Shown here piece by piece: positions 32,096 to 42,972 of a stretch of 64,000 nucleotides of DNA; positions within the stretch are counted from its first letter, which is position 1, and each line of letters starts with the position of its first letter. The position numbers and the translations under genes were made by a program. The notes below the pieces were generated by a model. The model ran no database searches, was not told the DNA's origin, and saw nothing but the letters and a program-made list of their open reading frames with translations. The DNA is from Neosynechococcus sphagnicola sy1 (GTDB lineage: Bacteria > Cyanobacteriota > Cyanobacteriia > Neosynechococcales > Neosynechococcaceae), in NCBI RefSeq assembly GCF_000775285.1, contig NZ_JJML01000016.1:30241-94240 (forward strand), given 5' to 3'.

Positions 32096-33753
32096 TCAGA
32101 GCCACTGGGGGGGGCTACCCTCCCCTGGTGGTAGGTTGCTTCCAAGATCCTCCAAGACTTCTGGCAAGGCAGCCGGAGAGCGACTCGGAGTGGCAAGAGT
32201 GCGATGAAAGTAGTCCTGAAGCTTGCGCCCAGAGGGTTTCGAAATCACTGGGGACTGAGGGGAAAGCTCTGGTGAAGCCGTAGCCGTCGGTGTCAATTCA
32301 GGGGTAGGTGCTAATCCACCGGGTGTAGTCTCTCCGGAGGCTGGTTCTTTAACTTCAGAAACTTCAGAGGCATCCGTAGCTGGGGAAGGAGGTGGCGATG
32401 CTACGGGGGTTGGGCTGACCGGAGGACGACGGAAGCGATTCAAGAAACCCTCTGCTGTCTTCGGCATGACTGGTTTCACAGGCTCTGAGAGCTGGGAAAC
32501 AGGGGGGACTGGGGTTTCTAGAATAGCTGGCTCTGGCTGAGAAATTGGTGAGGGGTCAGGAGCAGGCTTGATGGGGACAGTTGCGTCTGCCTCGACCTTG
32601 GGTGGTTGGGGAGTTGCTGTCTGGAGGGGAGACGGCGCAGACAGCGTGGGGGCTGGGGAACGGGATAGCACCGATGGAGCCTCGGGTGATGCTTTAGAGG
32701 GATTCAGATGCTCGGGTGAGGGCATCGGTGTCTGCACGGGGCTAGGAGAAGCTGTTACAGCAGACGGGACGAATGAGGGAGTTGGCTTAGGGGTCTGTGG
32801 TTGATAAGTTGGATCAACAATGCCGCGAGCCTCTGCCACCGTCAACTCTCCACGCACAAGCTTGGCAAGCCCATCTTGACCATTGGGCTCGTAGGTAATC
32901 AATCGCACTGAATTGTTAAAAAACCATTCTGGAGCAGTCTCCCCTGCTGATCCAGATACTCTAGCTGTACCCAGTTATTCCCCGGCTGAAAGCCCTTGAG
33001 ATAGAGGGGTTGCCACCGATCTAAGAGAAAGCTTTGACCGTTGATGGTGCAGCGAATTCGCCAGTCAGCCACGTCATCCTCAGCTTGCTCTTGAGCAATT
33101 AGATGTAACGGCGCATTGGTGAGGTAAAAGTCTAAGAGAATTGGCTCTGCCCCGTAACTACCTGTGGGACGACTGTAAGTCAGTAGCGGCAGCTCCACAC
33201 TGGGATAGTTATCATTGGTTTTGGTAAAGACATGGAAGGTAACTTGAGCATAGGCACCCTCATTTTTAAAACTTTCATGCCAGGGACGGGAGGCAAACAC
33301 CCGCAAGGTATGGGTTCCAGGCTCTAGATCTTCCAAAACCAGCGGCTGACTGATGTCATAGACCATAGTGTAAGGCTGATGATCCAGTACAACCTCTAAA
33401 TGAGGTCCCAGACCCAGTTTGAGGTTTTGGAAAATCGGCAAGTCCCGAACTTGAAAATTCACAGCCAGGGTGTTATCTGTGATTACCTGATCAGGCTTGG
33501 GGGTCAAAATCTTAACCTGAGGCTGGTAGCGATCTAAGTCTTGGCGCAGTAACTGTATGACCCCTGGCGGAGAGACCTCAGAAATTTTACCGACTCGCAG
33601 CGTTGGACGAGAGCCAGAGACAGATGTATCTGATACTTGCAAGCGATCGCCGCACCCTTGCAGGTTTCCCAACAGCAGCATTGCTATCAGAACTGACAAT
33701 ACTGCTCTCAATGTCCGTTGCCAATTGATCCTTAACACGCCACCTGCTCCCAC
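32096..33753 (-). CDS. Lipoprotein with Pro/Ser/Thr-rich C-terminal half (frameshifted)
   Basis: About 552 residues when one base is added to an A6 run (32918-32923, minus-strand T6). A GTG start at 33753 gives a lipoprotein signal: basic start, hydrophobic stretch, LQGC lipobox with Cys34. Residues 60-280 look like β-rich sandwich modules (VKILTPKPDQVITDNTLAVN; LEPGTHTLRVFASRP). After the break the same protein continues NNSVRLITYEPNGQDGLAKL, then over 200 residues of low-complexity Pro, Ser, Thr, Glu. I rejected two separate genes because the join reads through smoothly and the second half alone starts mid-domain. Function unknown. Confidence 0.72.
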
Positions 33754-34282
33754 CTGATGCTTGCTGACTGCTGGAGTCTCCCATAGGGAACTATAGCTGA
33801 AAAGCTCAACCTCCTCTTCAGATCACTGTCGAATTGAGAGGGTAGCGATGAAGGGCTGATCCTGAAGCAATAGTCTCTGTATCACAACTTTTACACCTTG
33901 ACGATGCCTCAGATGACTGGAATTATCCATCAGGCTCAATTGCTACCATAAAAATTGGCATTGCTTAATCCAACTATGAATCGAAGATCTTGACAATGCC
34001 ACAAGCCAAGTACAGGTAAATTTTGTGATTGCCAGAAAGAGTAGATTCATACCGCTAATCAGCAACGCCCAAAAAATTTCCATATATATATACATAAATC
34101 ATAAATAGATAGACATCATGTCTTCACTTGACCTCCTATCCCTCTCAGGCCAATTGTTCCTCCCCATAAGCCTTGACTTTGGCCCATCCATCCTCTGAAC
34201 TTGTAAACTTATATGAAAATACTTATCAATCCAGTTTTTTAAGTATTGTTGAGTTTTGTGTGACTGCAAGACCCTCCCTCAG

Positions 34283-34300
34283 GGTAAAAGTAATGTAAAT
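34283..34300 (-). promoter_or_regulatory. Imperfect HLR1-like (RpaB) element upstream of psaA
   Basis: Minus strand reads TTTACATT, three bases, then TTACCC-like. The first half matches the HLR1 half-site KTTACAWW exactly; the second half is degraded and the spacing is one base too long. RpaB is known to act on psaAB promoters in cyanobacteria. Confidence 0.3.
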
Positions 34301-34373
34301 GCCTGCACACCAAGGAAGAGAGCCGACCTTGAATTATTGTTAACTCCGACCAAAAGCGTCGTTAGGCAAGACC

Positions 34374-34379
34374 TATAAT
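34374..34379 (+). promoter_or_regulatory. psaA: Candidate -10 box of psaA
   Basis: Perfect TATAAT 270 bases before the psaA start codon. No convincing -35 hexamer at the expected spacing, which would suit an activator-dependent promoter. It implies a leader of about 260 bases. Confidence 0.35.
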
Positions 34380-34582
34380 GCACGTTGAGAACTCCATCAA
34401 GGCAGTCTCCATCACGGTTCTAGTCTAGTTTTTAGGTTAGATAAGTGATCTGGATTGTGGTCTTCTGTCAAGTAGATGCTTAGAGTACAGAGTTACAAAG
34501 CTCAATCTGGTCTCATGAACTTGTGGTTTAAGCCCGTTCTACCTAGCTATTCGGCAGTCAAGCCCATCAGCAAGAGAAGCCA

Positions 34583-34600
34583 GTTACCCTCTGGTAACTA
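34583..34600. promoter_or_regulatory. 7-bp hairpin or operator near the psaA start
   Basis: AGTTACC, loop CTCT, GGTAACT: a perfect inverted repeat 36 bases before the GAGGAG ribosome-binding site (34636-34641). Could be a leader hairpin or a dimeric protein site. Confidence 0.4.
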
Positions 34601-34648
34601 CCGGGATGGAGTAATCCTCGTTCCTTGTTCAAAGAGAGGAGAATCTCG

Positions 34649-36944
34649 ATGACAATTAGTCCAACAGAGCGAGGGAAAAAGGTCAGGGTTGCTGTAGATA
34701 ACGATCCAGTGCCAACATCCTTTGAGAAGTGGGCACAACCGGGTCACTTTGACCGCACCCTAGCCCGAGGGCCCAAAACCACAACCTGGATTTGGAACCT
34801 CCACGCCAACGCTCACGATTTTGATAGCCATACTAGCGACTTAGAAGACGTATCTCGCAAAATTTTTAGCGCACATTTCGGCCATTTAGCCGTTGTGTTC
34901 GTCTGGCTGAGCGGAATGTACTTCCATGGTGCCCGCTTTTCAAACTATGAAGCTTGGTTAGGCAACCCCACTGCAATCAAACCCAGTGCTCAGGTTGTCT
35001 GGCCAATTGTGGGTCAAGAAATTTTGAATGCAGATGTCGGCGGCGGCTTCCACGGGATTCAAATCACCTCCGGGTTATTTTATCTGTGGCGCGCCAATGG
35101 CATTACAAATTCTTACCAGCTTTACTGCACAGCGATTGGTGGCCTCGTTATGGCTGCCTTGATGCTATTCGCCGGTTGGTTCCACTATCACAAAGCGGCT
35201 CCCAAACTGGAATGGTTCCAGAATGCTGAGTCAATGATGAACCATCACCTGGCTGTCTTACTGGGTTGTGGCTGTTTGGGTTATGCAGGGCAACAAATTC
35301 ATGTTTCCCTCCCGATTACAGCTTGCCTAGATGCGATTGATGCTGGGAAGCCCTTGACCATCGGCGGCAAGTTGATTAAAGCAGCCGCAGACATTCCCCT
35401 GCCTCATGAGTGGATTCTCAAGCCCGGTCTAATGGCAGAACTGTATCCCAGCTTTGCCAAGGGACTGACTCCATTCTTTACCCTTAACTGGGGTGCTTAT
35501 TCTGACTTCCTTACCTTTAAGGGAGGGCTGAACCCCGTGACCGGTAGCCTGTGGCTGTCTGATACGGCTCACCATCACTTGGCTCTGGCAGTGCTATTTA
35601 TTGTTGCGGGTCACATGTACCGCACCAACTGGGGCATTGGTCACAGCATGAAGGAAATTCTGGAGGCTCACAAGGGTCCCTTCACTGGTGAAGGACACAA
35701 GGGTCTTTATGAAATCCTGACCACCTCGTGGCATGCTCAGTTGGCAATCAACTTGGCGCTGGTAGGCTCTCTGAGCATTATCGTGGCTCAGCACATGTAT
35801 GCCATGCCTCCCTATCCCTACATGGCAACGGACTACTCCACGCAGTTGTCACTGTTTACCCACCATATGTGGTTAGGCGGTCTTCTTTGTCGTCGGTGGT
35901 GCGGCTCACGGTGCCATCTTCATGGTGCGGGACTACGACCCCGTCGTAAGCCAGAACAATTTGCTGGATCGGGTCATTCGCCATCGGGATGCAATTATCT
36001 CCCATCTGAACTGGGTCTGTATCTTCTTGGGCTTCCATAGCTTCGGTCTGTATATCCATAACGACACGATGCGTGCCTTTGGACGTCCCCAAGACTTGTT
36101 CTCAGACACGGGCATTCAGTTGCAGCCGATCTTTGCTCAGTGGATTCAGCATATCCATGCCTTAGCTCCTGGTGGAACGGCACCCAATGCCTTAGCCTCT
36201 GTCAGTCCAGCTTTTGGTGGCGACATTATTGCAGTGGGTGGCAAGGTTGCCATGATGCCCATTGCCCTGGGGACAGCAGACTTCATGGTGCATCACATCC
36301 ATGCCTTCACGATCCATGTGACGGTGTTGATTTTGCTTAAGGGTGTCTTGTTTGCCCGCAGTTCACGTCTGATTCCTGATAAAGCGAACCTTGGTTTCCG
36401 GTTCCCCTGTGATGGTCCCGGTCGGGGTGGTACTTGCCAGGTTTCTGGGTGGGATCATGTCTTCCTCGGTCTGTTCTGGATGTACAACTGCATCTCTGTG
36501 GTGATCTTCCACTTCAGTTGGAAAATGCAGTCTGATGTCTGGGGCACTCTTGATCCGGACGGTACGGTCTCCCACATTACTGGTGGTAATTTCGCCCAAA
36601 GTGCGATCACGATCAACGGTTGGTTGCGTGATTTCCTGTGGGCACAGGCTTCCCAAGTCATTAATTCCTACGGTTCGGCTCTCTCCGCCTACGGTCTAAT
36701 GTTCTTGGGTGCTCACTTCGTGTGGGCTTTCAGTTTGATGTTCCTGTTCAGTGGCCGTGGCTACTGGCAAGAACTGATTGAATCCATCGTCTGGGCTCAC
36801 AATAAGTTGAAAGTTGCACCCGCCATTCAACCACGTGCTCTGAGCATTATTCAGGGTCGGGCTGTTGGGGTTGCTCACTACCTCTTAGGAGGAATTGCCA
36901 CCACCTGGGCATTCTTCTTAGCTCGCATGGGTGCTATAGGATAA
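34649..36944 (+). CDS. psaA: Photosystem I P700 chlorophyll a apoprotein A1 (frameshifted)
   Basis: About 764 residues after correction; PsaA is usually 750-755. Eleven membrane helices of the PSI core in the thylakoid. It carries the F(X) cluster loop [19 protein letters not shown] and the chlorophyll-ligand histidine pairs ([30 protein letters not shown]). The break near 35881-35884 ([14 protein letters not shown]) is one extra base. ATG 34649 has GAGGAG seven bases upstream. A stretch at about residues 205-265 differs from the usual protein: [18 protein letters not shown] with Gln for a His, followed by a longer loop before IPLPHEWIL. psaB follows after 25 bases. Confidence 0.97.
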
Positions 36945-36969
36945 CGCCAAGGAGGATTCAGTTAGAACT

Positions 36970-39199
36970 ATGGCAACTAAATTCCCCAAATTTAGCCAAG
37001 ACTTGGCCCAAGATCCGACAACTCGTCGGATTTGGTACGGGATTGCCACAGCCCACGATTTTGAAAGCCATGATGGCATGACGGAAGAGAATCTTTACCA
37101 AAAGATCTTCGCTTCCCACTTCGGCCACATTGCCATCATTTTTCTGTGGGCATCGGGTAGCCTGTTCCATGTCGCTTGGCAAGGTAACTTTGAGCAGTGG
37201 ATCAAAGATCCACTGAATATCCGTCCCATCGCCCATGCGATTTGGGACCCTCAATTTGGTAAGGGAGCGATTGACGCATTTACCCAAGCGGGTGCCTCTT
37301 ACCCCGTGGACATCTCCTACTCTGGGGTCTATCACTGGTGGTACACCCAAGGGATGCGTACAAATGGAGATCTCTACAGCGGTGCTCTATTTCTGTTGAT
37401 ACTGTCGGCAACGTTCCTGTTTGCTGGTTGGTTGCATCTCCAACCCAAGTTTCGGCCTAGCCTGGCTTGGTTCAAGAATGCTGAGTCTCGCCTCAACCAC
37501 CACCTGGCAGGTTTGTTTGGGGTTAGCTCCCTGGCTTGGACAGGTCACCTCGTTCATGTGGCCATTCCAGAATCTCGGGGTCAGCACGTTGGCTGGGATA
37601 ATTTCCTGACGACATTGCCCCATCCCGCTGGTTTGGCTCCGTTCTTCACGGGTAACTGGGGGGTATACGCCCAGAATCCTGATACGGCCAGCCATGTGTT
37701 TGGTACCTCTCAGGGTGCAGGCACTGCGATTCTCACCTTCTTAGGTGGGTTCCATCCCCAAACCGAGTCTCTCTGGTTGACGGATATGGCTCACCATCAT
37801 TTGGCGATCGCCGTCATCTTTATTGTTGCTGGCCATATGTACCGGACGAACTTCGGGATTGGTCACAGCATCAAAGAGATTCAAGAAGCCCATAACCCAC
37901 CCAAGGGCACTCCCTTTGGCGGCATGATCGGTGAAGGTCATAAAGGAATTTACGACACCTATAACAACTCACTGCACTTCCAACTGGGATGGCACTTGGC
38001 TTGTTTGGGTGTGATAACCTCCGTGGTGGCTCAACACATGTATTCCATGCCACCTTATGCCTTTATGGCGAAGGACTTCACGACCCAGGCAGCCCTCTAT
38101 ACCCATCACCAGTACATCGCTGGGTTCTTGATGGTGGGTGCGTTTGCTCACGGTGCGATCTTTTTCGTCAGGGACTACGATCCCGAATCGAATAAGAACA
38201 ACGTGCTAGCTCGGATGCTGGAGCACAAAGAAGTCCTGATCTCTCACCTGAGTTGGGTTTCTTTGTTCTTGGGTTTCCATACCTTGGGCTTGTATGTCCA
38301 CAACGATGTTGTCGTAGCCTTTGGGACGCCTGAGAAGCAAATTCTGGTTGAACCCGTATTTGCTCAATTCATTCAGGCTGCCCATGGCAAGCTACTCTAT
38401 GGGTTTGATACCCTGCTATCGAACTCCAGCAGCCTTGCTTCAACCGCCTGGCCCAACTACGGTAACGTTTGGTTACCCGGTTGGTTAGATGCCATTAACA
38501 GTGGGAGCAACTCTCTGTTCCTCACCATTGGCCCTGGAGATTTCCTGGTTCACCATGCGATCGCCCTGGGTCTGCATACCACCACCTTGATCTTGGTGAA
38601 AGGTGCGTTGGATGCTCGTGGTTCGAAGCTGATGCCCGATAAAAAACGATTTCGGCTACAGCTTCCCCTGTGATGGTCCTGGTCGGGGGGGTACCTGCGA
38701 TATCTCAGCGTGGGATTCCTTTTACCTGGCAATGTTCTGGATGCTGAATACCATTGGTTGGGTCACCTTCTACTGGCACTGGAAGCATCTCGGTATCTGG
38801 TCGGGTAACGTAGCTCAGTTCAATGAAAGCTCAACCTACCTCATGGGTTGGCTACGGGATTACCTGTGGCTATACTCGGGTCCACTGATCAATGGCTATA
38901 ACCCCTTTGGCACCACCAATTTGTCCGTCTGGGCTTGGATGTTCTTGCTCGGTCACTTGGTGTGGGCTACTGGATTTATGTTCTTGATCTCCTGGAGAGG
39001 TTACTGGCAAGAACTGATCGAAACCCTGGTTTGGGCTCACGAGCGCACCCCTCTGGCGAACTTAATTCGCTGGAAGGACAAGCCAGTGGCACTGTCTATC
39101 GTCCAAGCTCGCTTGGTCGGTCTGGCTCACTTCACCGTTGGCTACATTGTCACCTATGCAGCCTTTGTGATTGCTTCGACGGCGGCTAAGTACGGCTAG
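36970..39199 (+). CDS. psaB: Photosystem I P700 chlorophyll a apoprotein A2 (frameshifted)
   Basis: About 742 residues after correction, normal length. Partner of PsaA in the P700 heterodimer; supplies the other two F(X) cysteines ([16 protein letters not shown]). Start [20 protein letters not shown] follows an AAGGAGG site. The frame breaks at 38641-38647, where an extra C follows an A6 run, exactly before the F(X) loop; removing it restores [15 protein letters not shown]. The extended loop ([20 protein letters not shown]) is canonical, unlike the altered PsaA loop. Co-transcribed with psaA; a terminator follows. Confidence 0.97.
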
Positions 39200-39223
39200 C
39201 CCCGGCGCTAGTTTGACTGCATG

Positions 39224-39253
39224 AATCCCCTGCCCCTGTGGTGGGGGATTTTT
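39224..39253 (+). terminator. psaAB terminator
   Basis: AATCCCC and GGGGATT form a perfect 7-bp stem (39224-39230 with 39244-39250), running into TTTTT. It lies 25 bases after the psaB stop. Confidence 0.8.
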
Positions 39254-39309
39254 GCATCATCTGTGTCTGGAGTTCAGTAGGATCAGATCAGAGAGTTGGT
39301 GAGGAAGCA

Positions 39310-39996
39310 ATGGCTGTCGATCCGATGGATTTAATTGAGACGGGAGATGAGGAGCCGGAGGATCAGGCGGGTCAATCAGGGTCCCCTGGGGAGCAGCGTA
39401 AAAGTCAACTGAACAATGTGGTCGCCATTACCGTGGCATTGTTGGCGACTTTTATGGGAATTTGTTCCGTCAAAGCTGGCAACATTGCCCAAGAAATGCA
39501 GCAGGCACAGGCTGACAAGATTGACTACTGGGCTTGGTATCAAGCTCGCAATATCCGCCTGCAAATTGGGCAGGCAACGCTAGATCAATTAAAACTGGCT
39601 GCCATCACCCAGCCTCCAGCACTGCGACCCGCCTATCAAAAGCAGATTCTGGCCTACCAGGAATTTGTCAAGAGCCAGGCGGAAAAAATGTCGAGCCTTC
39701 AGACCAAGGCGGAGGGATTTCAGACAGCCTACGCAGCCTTAAATGATCATGATGACCAGTTTGATCTCTCAGAAGCTGCCTTAACCTTGGCGATCGCCCT
39801 GCTGGCACTGACCTCCCTGTCGCAAAAACGCTGGCTCTATGGACTGGCAATGTTTCCTACGGCAATTGGCATCTTGATGGGATTGGCAGGGCTCTGTGGT
39901 TGGCAACTGCACCCAGGCAGTGTGAGTCAGCTCCTCTCGCAGCAACCTGTGGTTCAACCTGTGGCGATGAAATTGGCCTATGACCCTGGCAATTGA
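39310..39996 (+). CDS. DUF4337 family membrane protein
   Basis: 228 residues from ATG 39310, preceded by GAGG. An acidic N-terminus (DLIETGDEEPEDQAG), one helix (NVVAITVALLATFMGICSVKAGN), a helical soluble section (NIRLQIGQATLDQLKL) and two C-terminal helices (AALTLAIALLALTSL; LAMFPTAIGILMGLAGLCGW). The fold and the YWAWYQARNIRLQ block match DUF4337, which has no assigned role. Its last 17 bases overlap the start of the Hsp70-like gene, indicating translational coupling. Confidence 0.85.
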   Translation: MAVDPMDLIETGDEEPEDQAGQSGSPGEQRKSQLNNVVAITVALLATFMGICSVKAGNIAQEMQQAQADKIDYWAWYQARNIRLQIGQATLDQLKLAAITQPPALRPAYQKQILAYQEFVKSQAEKMSSLQTKAEGFQTAYAALNDHDDQFDLSEAALTLAIALLALTSLSQKRWLYGLAMFPTAIGILMGLAGLCGWQLHPGSVSQLLSQQPVVQPVAMKLAYDPGN

Positions 39997-41580
39997 TTTT
40001 GGCACCAGCAACACCGTTGTCGGTCGCTGGAATGCAGTCACCCAAAAACCTGAAACCCTGAGTTTACCGGGTTTATCAATGCGTATGGGGCAAAATCCCC
40101 CCTTGATTCCCAGTCTGGTTTATGTGGAAGATGCTGCCCTCCATCAGGTAGTGGTCGGACAGACCGTGTGCGATCGCGGATTGGATCTGGCTGCTGATCC
40201 ACGGTTTTTTCGCAACTTTAAGCGAGGAATTGGCAGTTCTATCCAGGGGTTTTTACCCGAACTTGATGGACAGACCGTTGATTTCAACCAGGTTGGACAC
40301 CAGTTTTTTACGCCAGGTGATTGCTGGAATTCGGGCGTTGCCACTCCCCGTAGACTCCCTGGTGTTCACCGTTCCGGTGGATAGTTTTGAAACTTATCGC
40401 CATTGGTTGGGGCAGTTAAGCCAATCGTTGCAGGTGGAGCGGGTACAAATGATCGACGAACCAACGGCGGCGGCACTAGGCTATCAGATGCTGGGGCAGG
40501 AGTTGCTACTGGTGATTGACTTTGGCGGTGGCACCCTTGATTTGTCTTTAGTGCAGCTGGCAACCGGAACATCAACAGCCTCAAGGCCCTTGGGGTTGAT
40601 TCTCAAGTGGGGAAATCAGCAATTAGCGGAGCGTTCCGGACAGCAACCCAAAATAGCACGGGTTTTGGCAAAGGCTGGACAGAACTTCGGCGGTAGCGAC
40701 ATTGATTACTGGATTACCGATCATCTTTGTAGCACGCTGGGACTCACCCCATCCCCCTTGATTACCCGTCTGGCTGAACGGCTGAAAATTCAGCTGTCCC
40801 TTCAGACCCAAGGGAGTGAGGTCTATTTTGATCCGCAAACCTTTGATAGCTATGAACTCTTCTTGGATCGGTCGCAGTTGGAGCAGATTCTTCAAAGCCA
40901 TGGGGTTTTTTCAGCGTCTGGATGAGAGTATGAGCCAGATTGCCCAGCAAGCACGTCGTCAGGGGGTAGAGCTATCTGAGATTGGGGCGGTGCTGATGGT
41001 GGGGGGAACGGCGCAAATGCCCGCCGTGCAAACCTGGATGCAGCAATATTTTGATTCGGGGAAAATTCGCTGCGATCGCCCCTTTGAAGCCATTGCCCAG
41101 GGTGCTCTACAACTGGCTCAGGGCTTTGAATTACAGGACTTTCTCTACCATAGCTATGGAATTCGCTATTGGGATCGTCGCCAAAATCGCCACAACTGGC
41201 ATCGCTTGATTCCCTCAGGACAAGCTTACCCCATGGCAGAACCCGTGGAACTGGTTCTCGGTGCTTCTGCGGCCAATCAACCCAGCATTGAATTAGTGAT
41301 TGGAGAGTTGGGAGCAGCAGCCTGTGGTACGGAAATTTACTTTGATGGTGATCGTCTTGTCACCCGCACCTTAGGCAGTGACCAGACTGCTGTTCAGCCC
41401 CTAAATGATCGGGAGGGGGGACGAAGTATTGCCACCCTCGATCCCCTGGGCTATCCCGGCAGTGATCGGATTAAGGTGCAGTTTTACATCGACAACCAGC
41501 GTTTCTTGAGGATGACCGTTAAGGATCTCTTGACAGCGAGAACCCTAGTGGCAGATCAAGCCGTGGTGCAGTTGAGTTAA
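39980..41580 (+). CDS. Truncated Hsp70/DnaK-like ATPase (two frameshifts)
   Basis: About 532 residues after correction. Actin-fold ATPase motifs: phosphate 1 LAIDFGTSNTVVGRW, connect 1 DEPTAAALGYQ, phosphate 2 VIDFGGGTLDLSLV, adenosine motif AVLMVGGTAQMPAVQ. The peptide-binding β-sandwich is shortened (from about residue 390: YHSYGIRYWDRRQNRHNWHR) and a helical lid is missing, so it is an Hsp70 relative rather than a DnaK orthologue. Breaks at T6 runs, 40304-40309 and 40902-40911. Starts inside the DUF4337 gene. A joint membrane-linked function with DUF4337 is inferred from the overlap only. Confidence 0.85.
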
Positions 41581-41608
41581 ACCACCGTCAGATCCATAAA
41601 TGCCTGGA

Positions 41609-42031
41609 TTAAGCCTCAAATAGCCATTGCTGAACCCGACTTAAGCTCTTCCAGTCGGGTTGACGACCAAGACCCTCAGCGATGTTTTGCTGAATTTCAT
41701 CCCGCAGTTCCGGTACCGCCAATATCAGCTGTCCTGCAAGTTCAATGTGTTCCCGCACCCCCTTTTGGGAGGTCTCAAGCATTGCCAGAGCGAGATTTAC
41801 CCGAGCCTGGGGATCTTGAGGATTCAACTTCACTGCCTTTTGAGCTGCTTTATAGGCTTGACTAGGCTTTTGGGTCAGCAAATATAACCAAGCCAAACAG
41901 GTCCAGGCGGTACTACTTTTCGGGGAGCGATCGCACACTTCTTTGAAGAGCGGAATCAAGGCTTCAGGATCTTCCCCAGCCTTGTAGCGTTCAACACCAC
42001 TATCAAAGAGGGCTTCAATGGTCTGAGTCAT
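41609..42031 (-). CDS. Small tetratricopeptide-repeat protein
   Basis: 140 residues from ATG 42031 (MTQTIEALFDSGVERYKAGE). Two to three TPR units: ALIPLFKEVCDRSPKSSTAW, AYKAAQKAVKLNPQDPQARV and a C-terminal helix pair (LGRQPDWKSLSRVQQWLF). Soluble, no signal. Seven bases separate it from the upstream SufA-like gene on the same strand, so the two form an operon; a role connected with Fe-S assembly is an inference from that. Confidence 0.82.
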   Translation of the reverse strand: MTQTIEALFDSGVERYKAGEDPEALIPLFKEVCDRSPKSSTAWTCLAWLYLLTQKPSQAYKAAQKAVKLNPQDPQARVNLALAMLETSQKGVREHIELAGQLILAVPELRDEIQQNIAEGLGRQPDWKSLSRVQQWLFEA

Positions 42032-42038
42032 GGAGAGA

Positions 42039-42395
42039 TTACGCAGAGAACGACTTACCACAACCACAGGTCTGGTTGGCGTTGGGATTGGTGAATTGGA
42101 ACCCGCCCCCAATCATGGCATCACTGTAGTCTAGAACCAATCCATAGAGATACAACATACTCTTGCGATCGCAGACAACTTTGAAGCCCTCGTAGTCATC
42201 GACTTCATCGGATTCTTGAATATTGCTGGGATCTTCAAAAGTCATGGTGTAGGACATGCCGGAGCAGCCTCCCTGACGCACACCCACACGCAGGCAGAGA
42301 TCAGTACCCTGTTTCTCACGGAGGGCGATGACCTGATTCAGGGACGCATCGGTCATTTGAATACTACGTTTCGGAGTTTGAGTTGCTGTAGTCAT
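42039..42395 (-). CDS. A-type iron-sulfur carrier (SufA/IscA/ErpA family)
   Basis: 118 residues from ATG 42395. Holds and hands over Fe-S clusters or iron to target proteins. The three family cysteines are present (RQGGCSGMSYTM and QTCGCGKSF), with VCDRKSMLYLYGLVLDYSD between them. The frame opens further upstream to 42446, but the family start is near MTTATQTPKRSIQMTD. Promoter probably between 42400 and 42740. First gene of a pair with a TPR protein. Confidence 0.93.
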   Translation of the reverse strand: MTTATQTPKRSIQMTDASLNQVIALREKQGTDLCLRVGVRQGGCSGMSYTMTFEDPSNIQESDEVDDYEGFKVVCDRKSMLYLYGLVLDYSDAMIGGGFQFTNPNANQTCGCGKSFSA

Positions 42396-42742
42396 GGGTT
42401 CGGTGTAACTCCCTGGTGATGGTTCAACCAAAATGCCAAAATGCAATCCAGCACTTCACAGGACAAAGACTTGCCTTTCCATTGTATCGGGGGAATTCAA
42501 CGAATGAATCACTAAGAATCACATTTGCTGAACCGGGAGCATCCCACTTTGGAAGAAAGGTAACGGTCGGCGATATCAATAGGGTCAGATTTACCAGAGA
42601 CACCAGACGTGGTTGGCTCTATTAGTTTAGATGGCGGCAAAGTCTGCTTACCCTTGCCCATTCTCGGGGAAGCTAGCTATTGGAGAGACTATAAAGCTCC
42701 CTGACTGAATGAGCATTGGGTGAGAGCCTGTTTTAGAAATGA

Positions 42743-42768
42743 CCTGAATCTGACGGACTGGATTCAGG
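42743..42768. terminator. 8-bp hairpin, possible terminator of the island's last gene
   Basis: CCTGAATC, ten-base loop, GATTCAGG. On the minus strand it is followed by TCATTTCT, so it could end transcription from the ABC gene ending at 42967, 200 bases upstream; the T-run is weak. Confidence 0.3.
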
Positions 42769-42837
42769 CTCATCGATTGGCATACCCCTTGGTCTGGAGT
42801 CTGTTCTAGATTTATTGAAGAATGCAGTATGCAATGC

Positions 42838-42972
42838 CTATCAGAACTTATGTACTTATTTACTTATCTGCGGCAACATGCTTCGCGTATTGTCAATTAT
42901 CCTGATCTTCAATCCATGGCTCTCTATCCCATCCCCATTGGTTCTGGAGCCGTTGAGTCTGTGAAATTACTC
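42838..42972 (+). pseudogene. C-terminal fragment of a transposase (ISKra4-like)
   Basis: An open frame reads LMYLFTYLRQHASRIVNYPD then ALYPIPIGSGAVESVKLLQ. The PIGSGAVES block is typical of the C-terminal catalytic region (final Glu) of ISKra4-like transposases; there is no start and nothing upstream. The similarity stops exactly where the minus-strand ABC gene ends (42967), marking the left border of the island. Family assignment is tentative. Confidence 0.6.

Larger units (their letters stand above)
33754..34648. other. Long psaA upstream region
   Basis: About 895 bases without a gene. It contains an alternating TA tract at about 34083-34092, a candidate high-light element, a -10-like TATAAT and a 7-bp hairpin close to the start codon (all listed separately). 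Long regulated leaders in front of psaA are usual in cyanobacteria. Confidence 0.6.

Noticed and set aside
32096-33753. Two overlapping genes instead of one lipoprotein
   Set aside because: A single base in an A6 run joins them, and the second part has no start signal of its own.
34649-36944. Far-red (FaRLiP) psaA isoform
   Set aside because: No rfpABC, apcE2 or other FaRLiP gene is near; apcE keeps its bilin cysteine. Left only as a test to run.
34649-39199. psaA and psaB as pseudogenes, or real programmed frameshifts
   Set aside because: The same kind of one-base break affects many unrelated genes in this window; no slippery-site structure is shared.
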